This document shows positions 1-9,060 of a stretch of DNA of 64,000 nucleotides, in pieces. A program made the position numbers and the translations under genes. Within the stretch, counting starts at the first letter, position 1. Each line of letters opens with the position of its first letter. Location of the stretch: the NCBI GenBank assembly GCA_963971575.1, contig OZ020625.1, positions 12,811,646 through 12,875,645 on the forward strand, given 5' to 3'. The DNA is from Liopterus haemorrhoidalis (lineage: Eukaryota > Arthropoda > Insecta > Coleoptera > Dytiscidae). The notes beneath the pieces were generated by a model. That model worked only from the letters and a program-made list of their open reading frames with translations. It made no database searches and was not told the DNA's origin.

Positions 1-151
1 ACTAAATTTTAACCACAAAATGGTTTTCCCGCCATAACTCTTTAAATATTTATCCAATCAAAGAATTGTTTTTGGATAAAAGATTTGTCTTCTTATTTCC
101 AACAACATTTATTATACGTTTTTTACTGTAAAATTATTAATAAGGGAGTTA
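1..151 (+). repeat. Monomer subtype B1 (exemplar)
   Basis: Group II monomer. Diagnostic bases are G63 (AAGAATTG), TTTTTGG at 69-75, CTTCTT at 89-94, ATTATACG at 111-118, and A133 with T137 (AAAATTATTAA). It fills HOR positions 2, 8 and 10. It is one of the commonest subtypes, and is usually followed by A1 or B2. Monomers 334 and 363 carry A instead of T at monomer position 113. Confidence 0.93.
11..25. repeat. Short inverted repeat AACCA-N5-TGGTT, exemplar
   Basis: Five-bp arms at monomer positions 11-15 and 21-25 with loop CAAAA (CAAAT in A2 and A7). The C and E types change both T15 and A22, which breaks the arms. Confidence 0.7.
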
Positions 152-153
152 AC
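148..153. other. HpaI palindrome GTTAAC at the monomer junction, exemplar
   Basis: GTTAAC spans positions 148-151 of one monomer and 1-2 of the next. It is kept at essentially all junctions inspected, including variants that end AAGAAAG, AATGGAG or AAGGTTG. A digest at this site would give a 151-bp ladder base. Confidence 0.9.
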
Positions 154-302
154 TAAATTTTAACCACAAAATGGTTTTCCCGCCATAACTCTTTAAATAT
201 TTATCCAATCAAAAAATTGTGTTTGGATAAAAGATTTGTCTTCTTATTTCCAACAACATTTATAATACGTTTTTTACTGTAAAGTTAATAATAAGGGAGT
301 TA
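152..302 (+). repeat. Monomer subtype B2 (exemplar)
   Basis: Group II monomer with GTGTTTGG at 68-75, CTTCTT, ATAATACG at 111-118 and AAGTTAATAA at 131-140. It fills HOR positions 9 and 20. Its 5' half looks like group I (GTGTTTGG), but its 3' half is group II, so it may itself be an old recombinant. Confidence 0.92.
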
Positions 303-453
303 ACTAAATTTTAACCACAAAATGGTTTTCCCGCCATAACTCTTTAAATATTTATCCAATCAAAGAATTGTTTTTGGATAAAAGATTTGTCTTCTTATTT
401 CCAACAACATTTATTATACGTTTTTTACTGTAAAATTATTAATAAGGGAGTTA

Positions 454-604
454 ACTAAATTTTAACCACAAAATGGTTTTCCCGCCATAACTCTTTAAAT
501 ATTTATCCAATCAAAAAATTGTGTTGGGATAAAAGATTTGTCGTCTCATTTCCAACAACATTTACAATACATTTTTGACTGTAAAGTTAATAATAAGGGA
601 GTTA
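454..604 (+). repeat. Monomer subtype A1 (exemplar)
   Basis: Group I monomer with GTGTTGGG (G70, G73), GTCGTCTC and ACAATACA at 111-118. It fills HOR positions 3, 11, 15 and 26. The G at position 73 breaks one base pair of the 49-80 inverted repeat. Confidence 0.93.
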
Positions 605-755
605 ACTAAATTTTAACCTCAAAATAGTTTTCCCGCCATAACTCTTTGAATATTTATCCAATCAAAAAATTGTTTTTGGATAAAAGATTTGTCTTCTTAT
701 TTCCAACAACATTTATAATACGTTTTTTACTGTAAAGTTATTAATAAGGGAGTTA
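605..755 (+). repeat. Monomer subtype C1 (exemplar)
   Basis: Group II monomer with three linked 5' changes, T15 (AACCTC), A22 (ATAG) and G44 (TTTGAAT). It also has TTTTTGG, ATAATACG and AAGTTATTAA. It fills HOR positions 4, 12 and 27, nearly always after A1. Confidence 0.93.
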
Positions 756-906
756 ACTAAATTTTAACCACAAATTGGTTTTCCCGCCATAACTCTTTAA
801 ATATTTATCCAATCAAAAAATTGTGTTTGGATAAAAGATTTGTCGTCTCATTTCCAACAACATTTACGATACATTTTTGACTGTAAAGTTAATAATAAGA
901 AAGTTA
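756..906 (+). repeat. Monomer subtype A2 (exemplar)
   Basis: Group I monomer with T20 (CAAATTGG), GTGTTTGG, ACGATACA at 111-118 and TAAGAAAG at 141-148 in place of TAAGGGAG. It fills HOR positions 13 and 28, and follows C1. Confidence 0.93.
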
Positions 907-1057
907 ACTAAATTTTAACCTCAAAATAGTTTTCCCGCCATAACTCTTTGAATATTTATCCAATCAAAAAATTGTTTTGGGATAAAAGATTTGTCTTCTT
1001 ATTTCCAACAACATTTATTATACGTTTTTTACTGTAAAGTTATTAATAAGGGAGTTA
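907..1057 (+). repeat. Monomer subtype C2 (exemplar)
   Basis: Group II monomer with T15, A22 and G44 as in C1, but TTTTGGG at 69-75, ATTATACG, and AAGTTATTAA at 131-140. It fills HOR position 14. It differs from C4 only at positions 137-138 as far as I can see. Confidence 0.9.
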
Positions 1058-1232
1058 ACTAAATTTTAACCACAAAATGGTTTTCCCGCCATAACTCTTT
1101 AAATATTTATCCAATCAAAAAATTGTGTTGGGATAAAAGATTTGTCGTCTCATTTCCAACAACATTTACAATACATTTTTGACTGTAAAGTTAATAATAA
1201 GGGAGTTAACTAAATTTTAACCACAAAATGGT

Positions 1233-1240
1233 TTTCCCGC
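1233..1240 (+). promoter_or_regulatory. E2F-like octamer TTTCCCGC (monomer positions 25-32), exemplar
   Basis: Matches the E2F consensus TTTSSCGC exactly and is the most GC-rich part of the monomer. It is kept in nearly all monomers; E has TTTGCCGC, which still fits. D (CCCGGT) and the CCCGGC monomers at 9967 and 63874 lose it. The match is seen; binding is inference, and an 8-bp motif alone is weak evidence. Confidence 0.35.
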
Positions 1241-1256
1241 CATAACTCTTTAAATA

Positions 1257-1288
1257 TTTATCCAATCAAAAAATTGTGTTTGGATAAA
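1257..1288. repeat. Inverted repeat (monomer positions 49-80), exemplar
   Basis: TTTATCCAA and TTGGATAAA are perfect 9-bp inverted arms around a 14-base AT-rich loop. Inside the loop CAA (59-61) can pair with TTG (66-68). The dyad is present in every monomer, so about 420 times. A1, A4, C2 and C4 (G73) and A5 (G72) lose one pair; E gains one (T58 with A71). Dyads are common in centromeric satellites and can form hairpins or cruciforms; any role here is inference. Confidence 0.85.
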
Positions 1289-1298
1289 AGATTTGTCG

Positions 1299-1315
1299 TC
1301 TCATTTCCAACAACA
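1299..1315 (-). other. CENP-B-box-like 17-mer (monomer positions 91-107), exemplar
   Basis: On the minus strand, group I monomers read TGTTGTTGGAAATGAGA. This matches the mammalian CENP-B box YTTCGTTGGAAACGGGA at 13 of 17 positions; group II monomers match 12. Of the nine essential core bases only five match, and both CpGs are missing. It is a resemblance only: real CENP-B binding would not be expected from the known rules. Confidence 0.3.
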
Positions 1316-1359
1316 TTTACTATACATTTTTGACTGTAAAGTTAATAATAAGGGAGTTA

Positions 1360-1510
1360 ACTAAATTTTAACCACAAAATGGTTTTCCCGCCATAACTCT
1401 TTAAATATTTATCCAATCAAAAAATTGTGTTGGGATAAAAGATTTGTCGTCTCATTTCCAACAACATTTACTGTACATTTTTGACTGTAAAGTTAATAAT
1501 AAGGGAGTTA
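1360..1510 (+). repeat. Monomer subtype A4 (exemplar)
   Basis: Group I monomer with GTGTTGGG and ACTGTACA at 111-118. It occurs once per HOR (position 17), always just before D, so it is a good anchor for counting HOR copies. Confidence 0.93.
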
Positions 1511-1661
1511 ACTAAATTTTAACCACAAAATGGTTTTCCCGGTATAACTCTTTAAATATTTATCCAATCAAAAAATTGTTTTTGGATAAAAGATTTGTCT
1601 TCTTATTTCCAACAATATTTATAATACGTTTTTTACTGTTAAATTATTAATAAGGGAGTTA
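1511..1661 (+). repeat. Monomer subtype D (exemplar)
   Basis: Group II monomer with CCCGGTATAAC in place of CCCGCCATAAC (G32, T33), T106 (AACAATATTT), ATAATACG and CTGTTAAATTATT. It occurs once per HOR (position 18). Fourteen copies were found, starting at 1511, 3776, 12987, 17819, 23406, 28238, 32013, 35637, 39261, 44093, 48472, 51794, 56173 and 60552. The G32/T33 change destroys the E2F-like octamer present in the other types. Confidence 0.95.
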
Positions 1662-1812
1662 ACTAAATTTTAACCACAAAATGGTTTTCCCGCCATAACT
1701 CTTTAAATATTTATCCAATCAAAAAATTGTGTTTGGATAAAAGATTTGTCGTCTCATTTCCAACAACATTTACTATACATTTTTGACTGTAAAGTTAATA
1801 ATAATGGAGTTA
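1662..1812 (+). repeat. Monomer subtype A8 (exemplar)
   Basis: Like A3 but with TAATGGAG at 141-148 (T144 for G). It fills HOR position 19, directly after D. It is missing after the D at 48472, where a plain A3-like monomer stands instead. Confidence 0.92.
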
Positions 1813-1963
1813 ACTAAATTTTAACCACAAAATGGTTTTCCCGCCATAACTCTTTAAATATTTATCCAATCAAAAAATTGTGTTTGGATAAAAGATTTGT
1901 CTTCTTATTTCCAACAACATTTATAATACGTTTTTTACTGTAAAGTTAATAATAAGGGAGTTA

Positions 1964-2114
1964 ACTAAATTTTAACCACAAAATGGTTTTCCCGCCATAA
2001 CTCTTTAAATATTTATCCAATCAAAGAATTGTTTTTGGATAAAATATTTGTCTTCTTATTTCCAACAACATTTATTATACGTTTTTTACTGTAAAATTAT
2101 TAATAAGGGAGTTA
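1964..2114 (+). repeat. Monomer subtype B4 (exemplar)
   Basis: Like B1 but with T82 (ATATTTG in place of AGATTTG). It fills HOR positions 21 and 25. It is absent from position 21 in the copy around 13440, where A5 follows B2 directly. Confidence 0.92.
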
Positions 2115-2265
2115 ACTAAATTTTAACCACAAAATGGTTTTCCCGCCATAACTCTTTAAATATTTATCCAATCAAAAAATTGTGTGTGGATAAAAGATTT
2201 GTCGTCTCATTTCCAACAACATTTACTATACATTTTTGACTGTAAAGTTAATAATAAGGGAGTTA
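2115..2265 (+). repeat. Monomer subtype A5 (exemplar)
   Basis: Group I monomer with GTGTGTGG (G72) and ACTATACA. It fills HOR position 22. It is the point after which HOR copies diverge most: the next monomer is C3, C1, B3 or a B3/C1 hybrid depending on the copy. Confidence 0.92.
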
Positions 2266-2416
2266 ACTAAATTTTAACCTCAAAATAGTTTTCCCGCCAT
2301 AACTCTTTGAATATTTATCCAATCAAAAAATTGTTTTTGGATAAAAGATTTGTCTTCCTATTTCCAACAACATTTTTAATACGTTTTTTACTGTAAAGTT
2401 ATTAATAAGGGAGTTA
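2266..2416 (+). repeat. Monomer subtype C3 (exemplar, rare)
   Basis: C-type 5' half (T15, A22, G44) with CTTCCTA at 89-95 and TTTAATACG at 110-118. Only four copies are seen, starting at 2266, 4531, 13591 and 61307. Each is followed by an A6 monomer. It fills HOR position 23. Confidence 0.93.
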
Positions 2417-2567
2417 ACTAAATTTTAACCACAAAATGGTTTTCCCGCCATAACTCTTTAAATATTTATCCAATCAAAAAATTGTGTTTGGATAAAAGAT
2501 TTGTCGTCTCATTTCCAACAACATTTACTATACATTTTTGACTGTGAAGTTAATAATAAGGGAGTTA
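2417..2567 (+). repeat. Monomer subtype A6 (exemplar, rare)
   Basis: Like A3 but with CTGTGAAG at 126-133 (G130). Only four copies are seen, starting at 2417, 4682, 13742 and 61458, each directly after C3. It fills HOR position 24. Confidence 0.93.
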
Positions 2568-5436
2568 ACTAAATTTTAACCACAAAATGGTTTTCCCGCC
2601 ATAACTCTTTAAATATTTATCCAATCAAAGAATTGTTTTTGGATAAAATATTTGTCTTCTTATTTCCAACAACATTTATTATACGTTTTTTACTGTAAAA
2701 TTATTAATAAGGGAGTTAACTAAATTTTAACCACAAAATGGTTTTCCCGCCATAACTCTTTAAATATTTATCCAATCAAAAAATTGTGTGTGGATAAAAG
2801 ATTTGTCGTCTCATTTCCAACAACATTTACTATACATTTTTGACTGTAAAGTTAATAATAAGGGAGTTAACTAAATTTTAACCTCAAAATAGTTTTCCCG
2901 CCATAACTCTTTGAATATTTATCCAATCAAAAAATTGTTTTTGGATAAAAGATTTGTCTTCTTATTTCCAACAACATTTATAATACGTTTTTTACTGTAA
3001 AGTTATTAATAAGGGAGTTAACTAAATTTTAACCACAAATTGGTTTTCCCGCCATAACTCTTTAAATATTTATCCAATCAAAAAATTGTGTTTGGATAAA
3101 AGATTTGTCGTCTCATTTCCAACAACATTTACGATACATTTTTGACTGTAAAGTTAATAATAAGAAAGTTAACTAAATTTTAACCTCAAAATAGTTTTCC
3201 CGCCATAACTCTTTGAATATTTATCCAATCAAAAAATTGTTTTGGGATAAAAGATTTGTCTTCTTATTTCCAACAACATTTATTATACGTTTTTTACTGT
3301 AAAGTTATTAATAAGGGAGTTAACTAAATTTTAACCACAAAATGGTTTTCCCGCCATAACTCTTTAAATATTTATCCAATCAAAAAATTGTGTTGGGATA
3401 AAAGATTTGTCGTCTCATTTCCAACAACATTTACAATACATTTTTGACTGTAAAGTTAATAATAAGGGAGTTAACTAAATTTTAACCACAAAATGGTTTT
3501 CCCGCCATAACTCTTTAAATATTTATCCAATCAAAAAATTGTGTTTGGATAAAAGATTTGTCGTCTCATTTCCAACAACATTTACTATACATTTTTGACT
3601 GTAAAGTTAATAATAAGGGAGTTAACTAAATTTTAACCACAAAATGGTTTTCCCGCCATAACTCTTTAAATATTTATCCAATCAAAAAATTGTGTTGGGA
3701 TAAAAGATTTGTCGTCTCATTTCCAACAACATTTACTGTACATTTTTGACTGTAAAGTTAATAATAAGGGAGTTAACTAAATTTTAACCACAAAATGGTT
3801 TTCCCGGTATAACTCTTTAAATATTTATCCAATCAAAAAATTGTTTTTGGATAAAAGATTTGTCTTCTTATTTCCAACAATATTTATAATACGTTTTTTA
3901 CTGTTAAATTATTAATAAGGGAGTTAACTAAATTTTAACCACAAAATGGTTTTCCCGCCATAACTCTTTAAATATTTATCCAATCAAAAAATTGTGTTTG
4001 GATAAAAGATTTGTCGTCTCATTTCCAACAACATTTACTATACATTTTTGACTGTAAAGTTAATAATAATGGAGTTAACTAAATTTTAACCACAAAATGG
4101 TTTTCCCGCCATAACTCTTTAAATATTTATCCAATCAAAAAATTGTGTTTGGATAAAAGATTTGTCTTCTTATTTCCAACAACATTTATAATACGTTTTT
4201 TACTGTAAAGTTAATAATAAGGGAGTTAACTAAATTTTAACCACAAAATGGTTTTCCCGCCATAACTCTTTAAATATTTATCCAATCAAAGAATTGTTTT
4301 TGGATAAAATATTTGTCTTCTTATTTCCAACAACATTTATTATACGTTTTTTACTGTAAAATTATTAATAAGGGAGTTAACTAAATTTTAACCACAAAAT
4401 GGTTTTCCCGCCATAACTCTTTAAATATTTATCCAATCAAAAAATTGTGTGTGGATAAAAGATTTGTCGTCTCATTTCCAACAACATTTACTATACATTT
4501 TTGACTGTAAAGTTAATAATAAGGGAGTTAACTAAATTTTAACCTCAAAATAGTTTTCCCGCCATAACTCTTTGAATATTTATCCAATCAAAAAATTGTT
4601 TTTGGATAAAAGATTTGTCTTCCTATTTCCAACAACATTTTTAATACGTTTTTTACTGTAAAGTTATTAATAAGGGAGTTAACTAAATTTTAACCACAAA
4701 ATGGTTTTCCCGCCATAACTCTTTAAATATTTATCCAATCAAAAAATTGTGTTTGGATAAAAGATTTGTCGTCTCATTTCCAACAACATTTACTATACAT
4801 TTTTGACTGTGAAGTTAATAATAAGGGAGTTAACTAAATTTTAACCACAAAATGGTTTTCCCGCCATAACTCTTTAAATATTTATCCAATCAAAGAATTG
4901 TTTTTGGATAAAATATTTGTCTTCTTATTTCCAACAACATTTATTATACGTTTTTTACTGTAAAATTATTAATAAGGGAGTTAACTAAATTTTAACCACA
5001 AAATGGTTTTCCCGCCATAACTCTTTAAATATTTATCCAATCAAAAAATTGTGTTGGGATAAAAGATTTGTCGTCTCATTTCCAACAACATTTACAATAC
5101 ATTTTTGACTGTAAAGTTAATAATAAGGGAGTTAACTAAATTTTAACCTCAAAATAGTTTTCCCGCCATAACTCTTTGAATATTTATCCAATCAAAAAAT
5201 TGTTTTTGGATAAAAGATTTGTCTTCTTATTTCCAACAACATTTATAATACGTTTTTTACTGTAAAGTTATTAATAAGGGAGTTAACTAAATTTTAACCA
5301 CAAATTGGTTTTCCCGCCATAACTCTTTAAATATTTATCCAATCAAAAAATTGTGTTTGGATAAAAGATTTGTCGTCTCATTTCCAACAACATTTACGAT
5401 ACATTTTTGACTGTAAAGTTAATAATAAGAAAGTTA

Positions 5437-5587
5437 ACTAAATTTTAACCTCAAAATAGTTTTCCCGCCATAACTCTTTGAATATTTATCCAATCAAAAA
5501 ATTGTTTTGGGATAAAAGATTTGTCTTCTTATTTCCAACAACATTTATTATACGTTTTTTACTGTAAAGTTAATAATAAGGGAGTTA
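5437..5587 (+). repeat. Monomer subtype C4 (exemplar)
   Basis: Like C2 (T15, A22, G44, TTTTGGG, ATTATACG) but with AAGTTAATAA at 131-140. It fills HOR positions 6, 29 and 33. The copy at 6947 has G for A at base 7041, and the copy at 8306 has G for A at base 8385; both are private changes. Confidence 0.9.
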
Positions 5588-5738
5588 ACTAAATTTTAAC
5601 CACAAAATGGTTTTCCCGCCATAACTCTTTAAATATTTATCCAATCAAAAAATTGTGTTTGGATAAAAGATTTGTCGTCTCATTTCCAACAACATTTACT
5701 ATACATTTTTGACTGTAAAGTTAATAATAAGGGAGTTA

Positions 5739-5889
5739 ACTAAATTTTAACCACAAAATGGTTTTCCCGCCATAACTCTTTAAATATTTATCCAATCAAA
5801 AAATTGTGTTTGGATAAAAGATTTGTCTTCTTATTTCCAACAACATTTATTATACGTTTTTTACTGTAAAGTTAATAATAAGGGAGTTA
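5739..5889 (+). repeat. Monomer subtype B3 (exemplar)
   Basis: Group II monomer with GTGTTTGG, ATTATACG and AAGTTAATAA. It fills HOR position 31, before A9. In the 25-mer copies it follows A5 directly. An extra copy at 26879 starts the 7-monomer insertion of the 32-mer HOR. Confidence 0.9.
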
Positions 5890-6040
5890 ACTAAATTTTA
5901 ACCACAAAATGGTTTTCCCGCCATAACTCTTTAAATATTTATCCAATCAAAAAATTGTGTTTGGATAAAAGATTTGTCGTCTCATTTCCAACAACATTTA
6001 CTATACATTTTTGACTGTAAAGTTAATAATAAGAAAGTTA
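5890..6040 (+). repeat. Monomer subtype A9 (exemplar)
   Basis: Like A3 but with TAAGAAAG at 141-148, the ending otherwise seen in A2 and A7. It fills HOR position 32 and is followed by C4. All monomers ending in AAGAAAG that I examined are followed by a C-type monomer. Confidence 0.9.
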
Positions 6041-6191
6041 ACTAAATTTTAACCTCAAAATAGTTTTCCCGCCATAACTCTTTGAATATTTATCCAATCA
6101 AAAAATTGTTTTGGGATAAAAGATTTGTCTTCTTATTTCCAACAACATTTATTATACGTTTTTTACTGTAAAGTTAATAATAAGGGAGTTA

Positions 6192-6342
6192 ACTAAATTT
6201 TAACCTCAAAATAGTTTTGCCGCCATAACTCTTTGAATATTTATCCAATCAAAAAATTGTTATTGGATAAAAGATTTGTCTTCTTATTTCCAACAACATT
6301 TATAATACGTTTTTTACTGTAAAGTTAATAATAAGGGAGTTA
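6192..6342 (+). repeat. Monomer subtype E (exemplar, HOR anchor)
   Basis: Group II monomer with T15, A22, G44, plus G28 (TTTTGCCGCC) and TTATTGG at 69-75. It occurs once per HOR and was chosen as HOR position 1. Starts: 6192, 15252, 20839, 24614, 29446, 33221, 34278, 36845, 37902, 40469, 41526, 45905, 49227, 53606, 57985, 62968. G28 still fits the E2F consensus TTTSSCGC. A71 can pair with T58 and lengthens the central inverted repeat to 10 bp. The last copy (62968) differs, with ATCATACG and GTTATTAA. Confidence 0.95.
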
Positions 6343-6795
6343 ACTAAATTTTAACCACAAAATGGTTTTCCCGCCATAACTCTTTAAATATTTATCCAAT
6401 CAAAGAATTGTTTTTGGATAAAAGATTTGTCTTCTTATTTCCAACAACATTTATTATACGTTTTTTACTGTAAAATTATTAATAAGGGAGTTAACTAAAT
6501 TTTAACCACAAAATGGTTTTCCCGCCATAACTCTTTAAATATTTATCCAATCAAAAAATTGTGTTGGGATAAAAGATTTGTCGTCTCATTTCCAACAACA
6601 TTTACAATACATTTTTGACTGTAAAGTTAATAATAAGGGAGTTAACTAAATTTTAACCTCAAAATAGTTTTCCCGCCATAACTCTTTGAATATTTATCCA
6701 ATCAAAAAATTGTTTTTGGATAAAAGATTTGTCTTCTTATTTCCAACAACATTTATAATACGTTTTTTACTGTAAAGTTATTAATAAGGGAGTTA

Positions 6796-6946
6796 ACTAA
6801 ATTTTAACCACAAATTGGTTTTCCCGCCATAACTCTTTAAATATTTATCCAATCAAAAAATTGTGTTTGGATAAAAGATTTGTCGTCTCATTTCCAACAA
6901 CATTTACAAAACATTTTTGACTGTAAAGTTAATAATAAGAAAGTTA
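6796..6946 (+). repeat. Monomer subtype A7 (exemplar)
   Basis: Like A2 (T20, AAGAAAG ending) but with ACAAAACA at 111-118. It fills HOR position 5. Starts: 6796, 11024, 15856, 21443, 25218, 30050, 42130, 46509, 49831, 54210, 58589. It is absent from 33221-41525, where HOR positions 5-12 are deleted. Confidence 0.93.
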
Positions 6947-7399
6947 ACTAAATTTTAACCTCAAAATAGTTTTCCCGCCATAACTCTTTGAATATTTATC
7001 CAATCAAAAAATTGTTTTGGGATAAAAGATTTGTCTTCTTGTTTCCAACAACATTTATTATACGTTTTTTACTGTAAAGTTAATAATAAGGGAGTTAACT
7101 AAATTTTAACCACAAAATGGTTTTCCCGCCATAACTCTTTAAATATTTATCCAATCAAAAAATTGTGTTGGGATAAAAGATTTGTCGTCTCATTTCCAAC
7201 AACATTTACAATACATTTTTGACTGTAAAGTTAATAATAAGGGAGTTAACTAAATTTTAACCTCAAAATAGTTTTCCCGCCATAACTCTTTGAATATTTA
7301 TCCAATCAAAAAATTGTTTTTGGATAAAAGATTTGTCTTCTTATTTCCAACAACATTTATAATACGTTTTTTACTGTAAAGTTATTAATAAGGGAGTTA

Positions 7400-7550
7400 A
7401 CTAAATTTTAACCACAAAATGGTTTTCCCGCCATAACTCTTTGAATATTTATCCAATCAAAAAATTGTTTTTGGATAAAAGATTTGTCTTCTTATTTCCA
7501 ACAACATTTATTATACGTTTTTTACTGTAAAATTATTAATAAGGGAGTTA
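7400..7550 (+). repeat. Hybrid monomer (B/C)
   Basis: Carries A15 and G22 (B-like) but G44 (TTTGAAT, C-like), then TTTTTGG, ATTATACG and AAAATTATT (B1-like 3' end). The mixed pattern suggests gene conversion or crossing-over inside monomers. It lies between C1 and B2. Confidence 0.75.
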
Positions 7551-8456
7551 ACTAAATTTTAACCACAAAATGGTTTTCCCGCCATAACTCTTTAAATATT
7601 TATCCAATCAAAAAATTGTGTTTGGATAAAAGATTTGTCTTCTTATTTCCAACAACATTTATAATACGTTTTTTACTGTAAAGTTAATAATAAGGGAGTT
7701 AACTAAATTTTAACCACAAAATGGTTTTCCCGCCATAACTCTTTAAATATTTATCCAATCAAAGAATTGTTTTTGGATAAAAGATTTGTCTTCTTATTTC
7801 CAACAACATTTATTATACGTTTTTTACTGTAAAATTATTAATAAGGGAGTTAACTAAATTTTAACCACAAAATGGTTTTCCCGCCATAACTCTTTAAATA
7901 TTTATCCAATCAAAAAATTGTGTTGGGATAAAAGATTTGTCGTCTCATTTCCAACAACATTTACAATACATTTTTGACTGTAAAGTTAATAATAAGGGAG
8001 TTAACTAAATTTTAACCTCAAAATAGTTTTCCCGCCATAACTCTTTGAATATTTATCCAATCAAAAAATTGTTATTGGATAAAAGATTTGTCTTCTTATT
8101 TCCAACAACATTTATAATACGTTTTTTACTGTAAAGTTATTAATAAGGGAGTTAACTAAATTTTAACCACAAATTGGTTTTCCCGCCATAACTCTTTAAA
8201 TATTTATCCAATCAAAAAATTGTGTTTGGATAAAAGATTTGTCGTCTCATTTCCAACAACATTTACGATACATTTTTGACTGTAAAGTTAATAATAAGAA
8301 AGTTAACTAAATTTTAACCTCAAAATAGTTTTCCCGCCATAACTCTTTGAATATTTATCCAATCAAAAAATTGTTTTGGGATAAGAGATTTGTCTTCTTA
8401 TTTCCAACAACATTTATTATACGTTTTTTACTGTAAAGTTAATAATAAGGGAGTTA

Positions 8457-8607
8457 ACTAAATTTTAACCACAAAATGGTTTTCCCGCCATAACTCTTTA
8501 AATATTTATCCAATCAAAAAATTGTGTTTGGATAAAAGATTTGTCTTCTTATTTCCAACAACATTTATAATACCTTTTTTACTGTAAAGTTAATAATAAG
8601 GGAGTTA
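8457..8607 (+). repeat. Monomer subtype B5 (exemplar)
   Basis: Like B2 but with ATAATACC at 111-118 (C118), so the group II CpG is lost. It fills HOR position 7. Starts: 8457, 10118, 11326, 16158, 21745, 25520, 30352, 42432, 46811, 50133, 54512, 58891. Confidence 0.93.
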
Positions 8608-9060
8608 ACTAAATTTTAACCACAAAATGGTTTTCCCGCCATAACTCTTTAAATATTTATCCAATCAAAGAATTGTTTTTGGATAAAAGATTTGTCTTCT
8701 TATTTCCAACAACATTTATTATACGTTTTTTACTGTAAAATTATTAATAAGGGAGTTAACTAAATTTTAACCACAAAATGGTTTTCCCGCCATAACTCTT
8801 TAAATATTTATCCAATCAAAAAATTGTGTTTGGATAAAAGATTTGTCTTCTTATTTCCAACAACATTTATAATACGTTTTTTACTGTAAAGTTAATAATA
8901 AGGGAGTTAACTAAATTTTAACCACAAAATGGTTTTCCCGCCATAACTCTTTAAATATTTATCCAATCAAAGAATTGTTTTTGGATAAAAGATTTGTCTT
9001 CTTATTTCCAACAACATTTATTATACGTTTTTTACTGTAAAATTATTAATAAGGGAGTTA

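Larger units (their letters stand above)
1209..1359 (+). repeat. Monomer subtype A3 (exemplar, closest to overall consensus)
   Basis: Group I monomer with no distinctive changes outside GTGTTTGG, GTCGTCTC and ACTATACA. It is a convenient reference for monomer coordinates. It fills HOR positions 16 and 30. Counted G+C is 41 of 151. Confidence 0.93.
1058..5587 (+). repeat. 15-monomer (2265-bp) tandem duplication
   Basis: Bases 1058-3322 and 3323-5587 carry the same 15-subtype order, A1-A3-A4-D-A8-B2-B4-A5-C3-A6-B4-(A5 or A1)-C1-A2-(C2 or C4). They differ at two points: monomer 19 is A5 but its partner, monomer 34, is A1; and the final C monomer ends GTTATTAA in the first copy and GTTAATAA in the second. 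The two D monomers (1511, 3776) and two C3-A6 pairs lie 2265 bp apart. Confidence 0.88.
1..6191 (+). repeat. HOR region: positions 8-28 followed by positions 14-33
   Basis: 41 monomers. Monomers 1-21 follow HOR positions 8-28, and monomers 22-41 follow positions 14-33. The jump back from 28 to 14 sits between two equivalent A2 contexts, as expected from unequal exchange at A2. Position 26 of the first part (monomer 19, 2719-2869) is A5 where A1 is expected. The left end of the HOR copy lies outside the window. Confidence 0.85.

Noticed and set aside
49..60. Plasmid iterons or DnaA boxes (TTATCCAAT resembles TTATNCACA)
   Set aside because: Only 7 of 9 bases match the DnaA box. More than 400 identical copies over 64 kb without a rep gene does not fit a replication origin.
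1..302. Simple strict dimer (alternating group I and group II monomers)
   Set aside because: Runs of the same group are common (for example B1-B2-B1 at 1-453 and A1-A3-A4 at 1058-1510), so no fixed dimer underlies the array.
1299..1315. A true CENP-B box
   Set aside because: Only five of the nine essential core bases match, and both required CpG dinucleotides are absent. Kept only as a resemblance.
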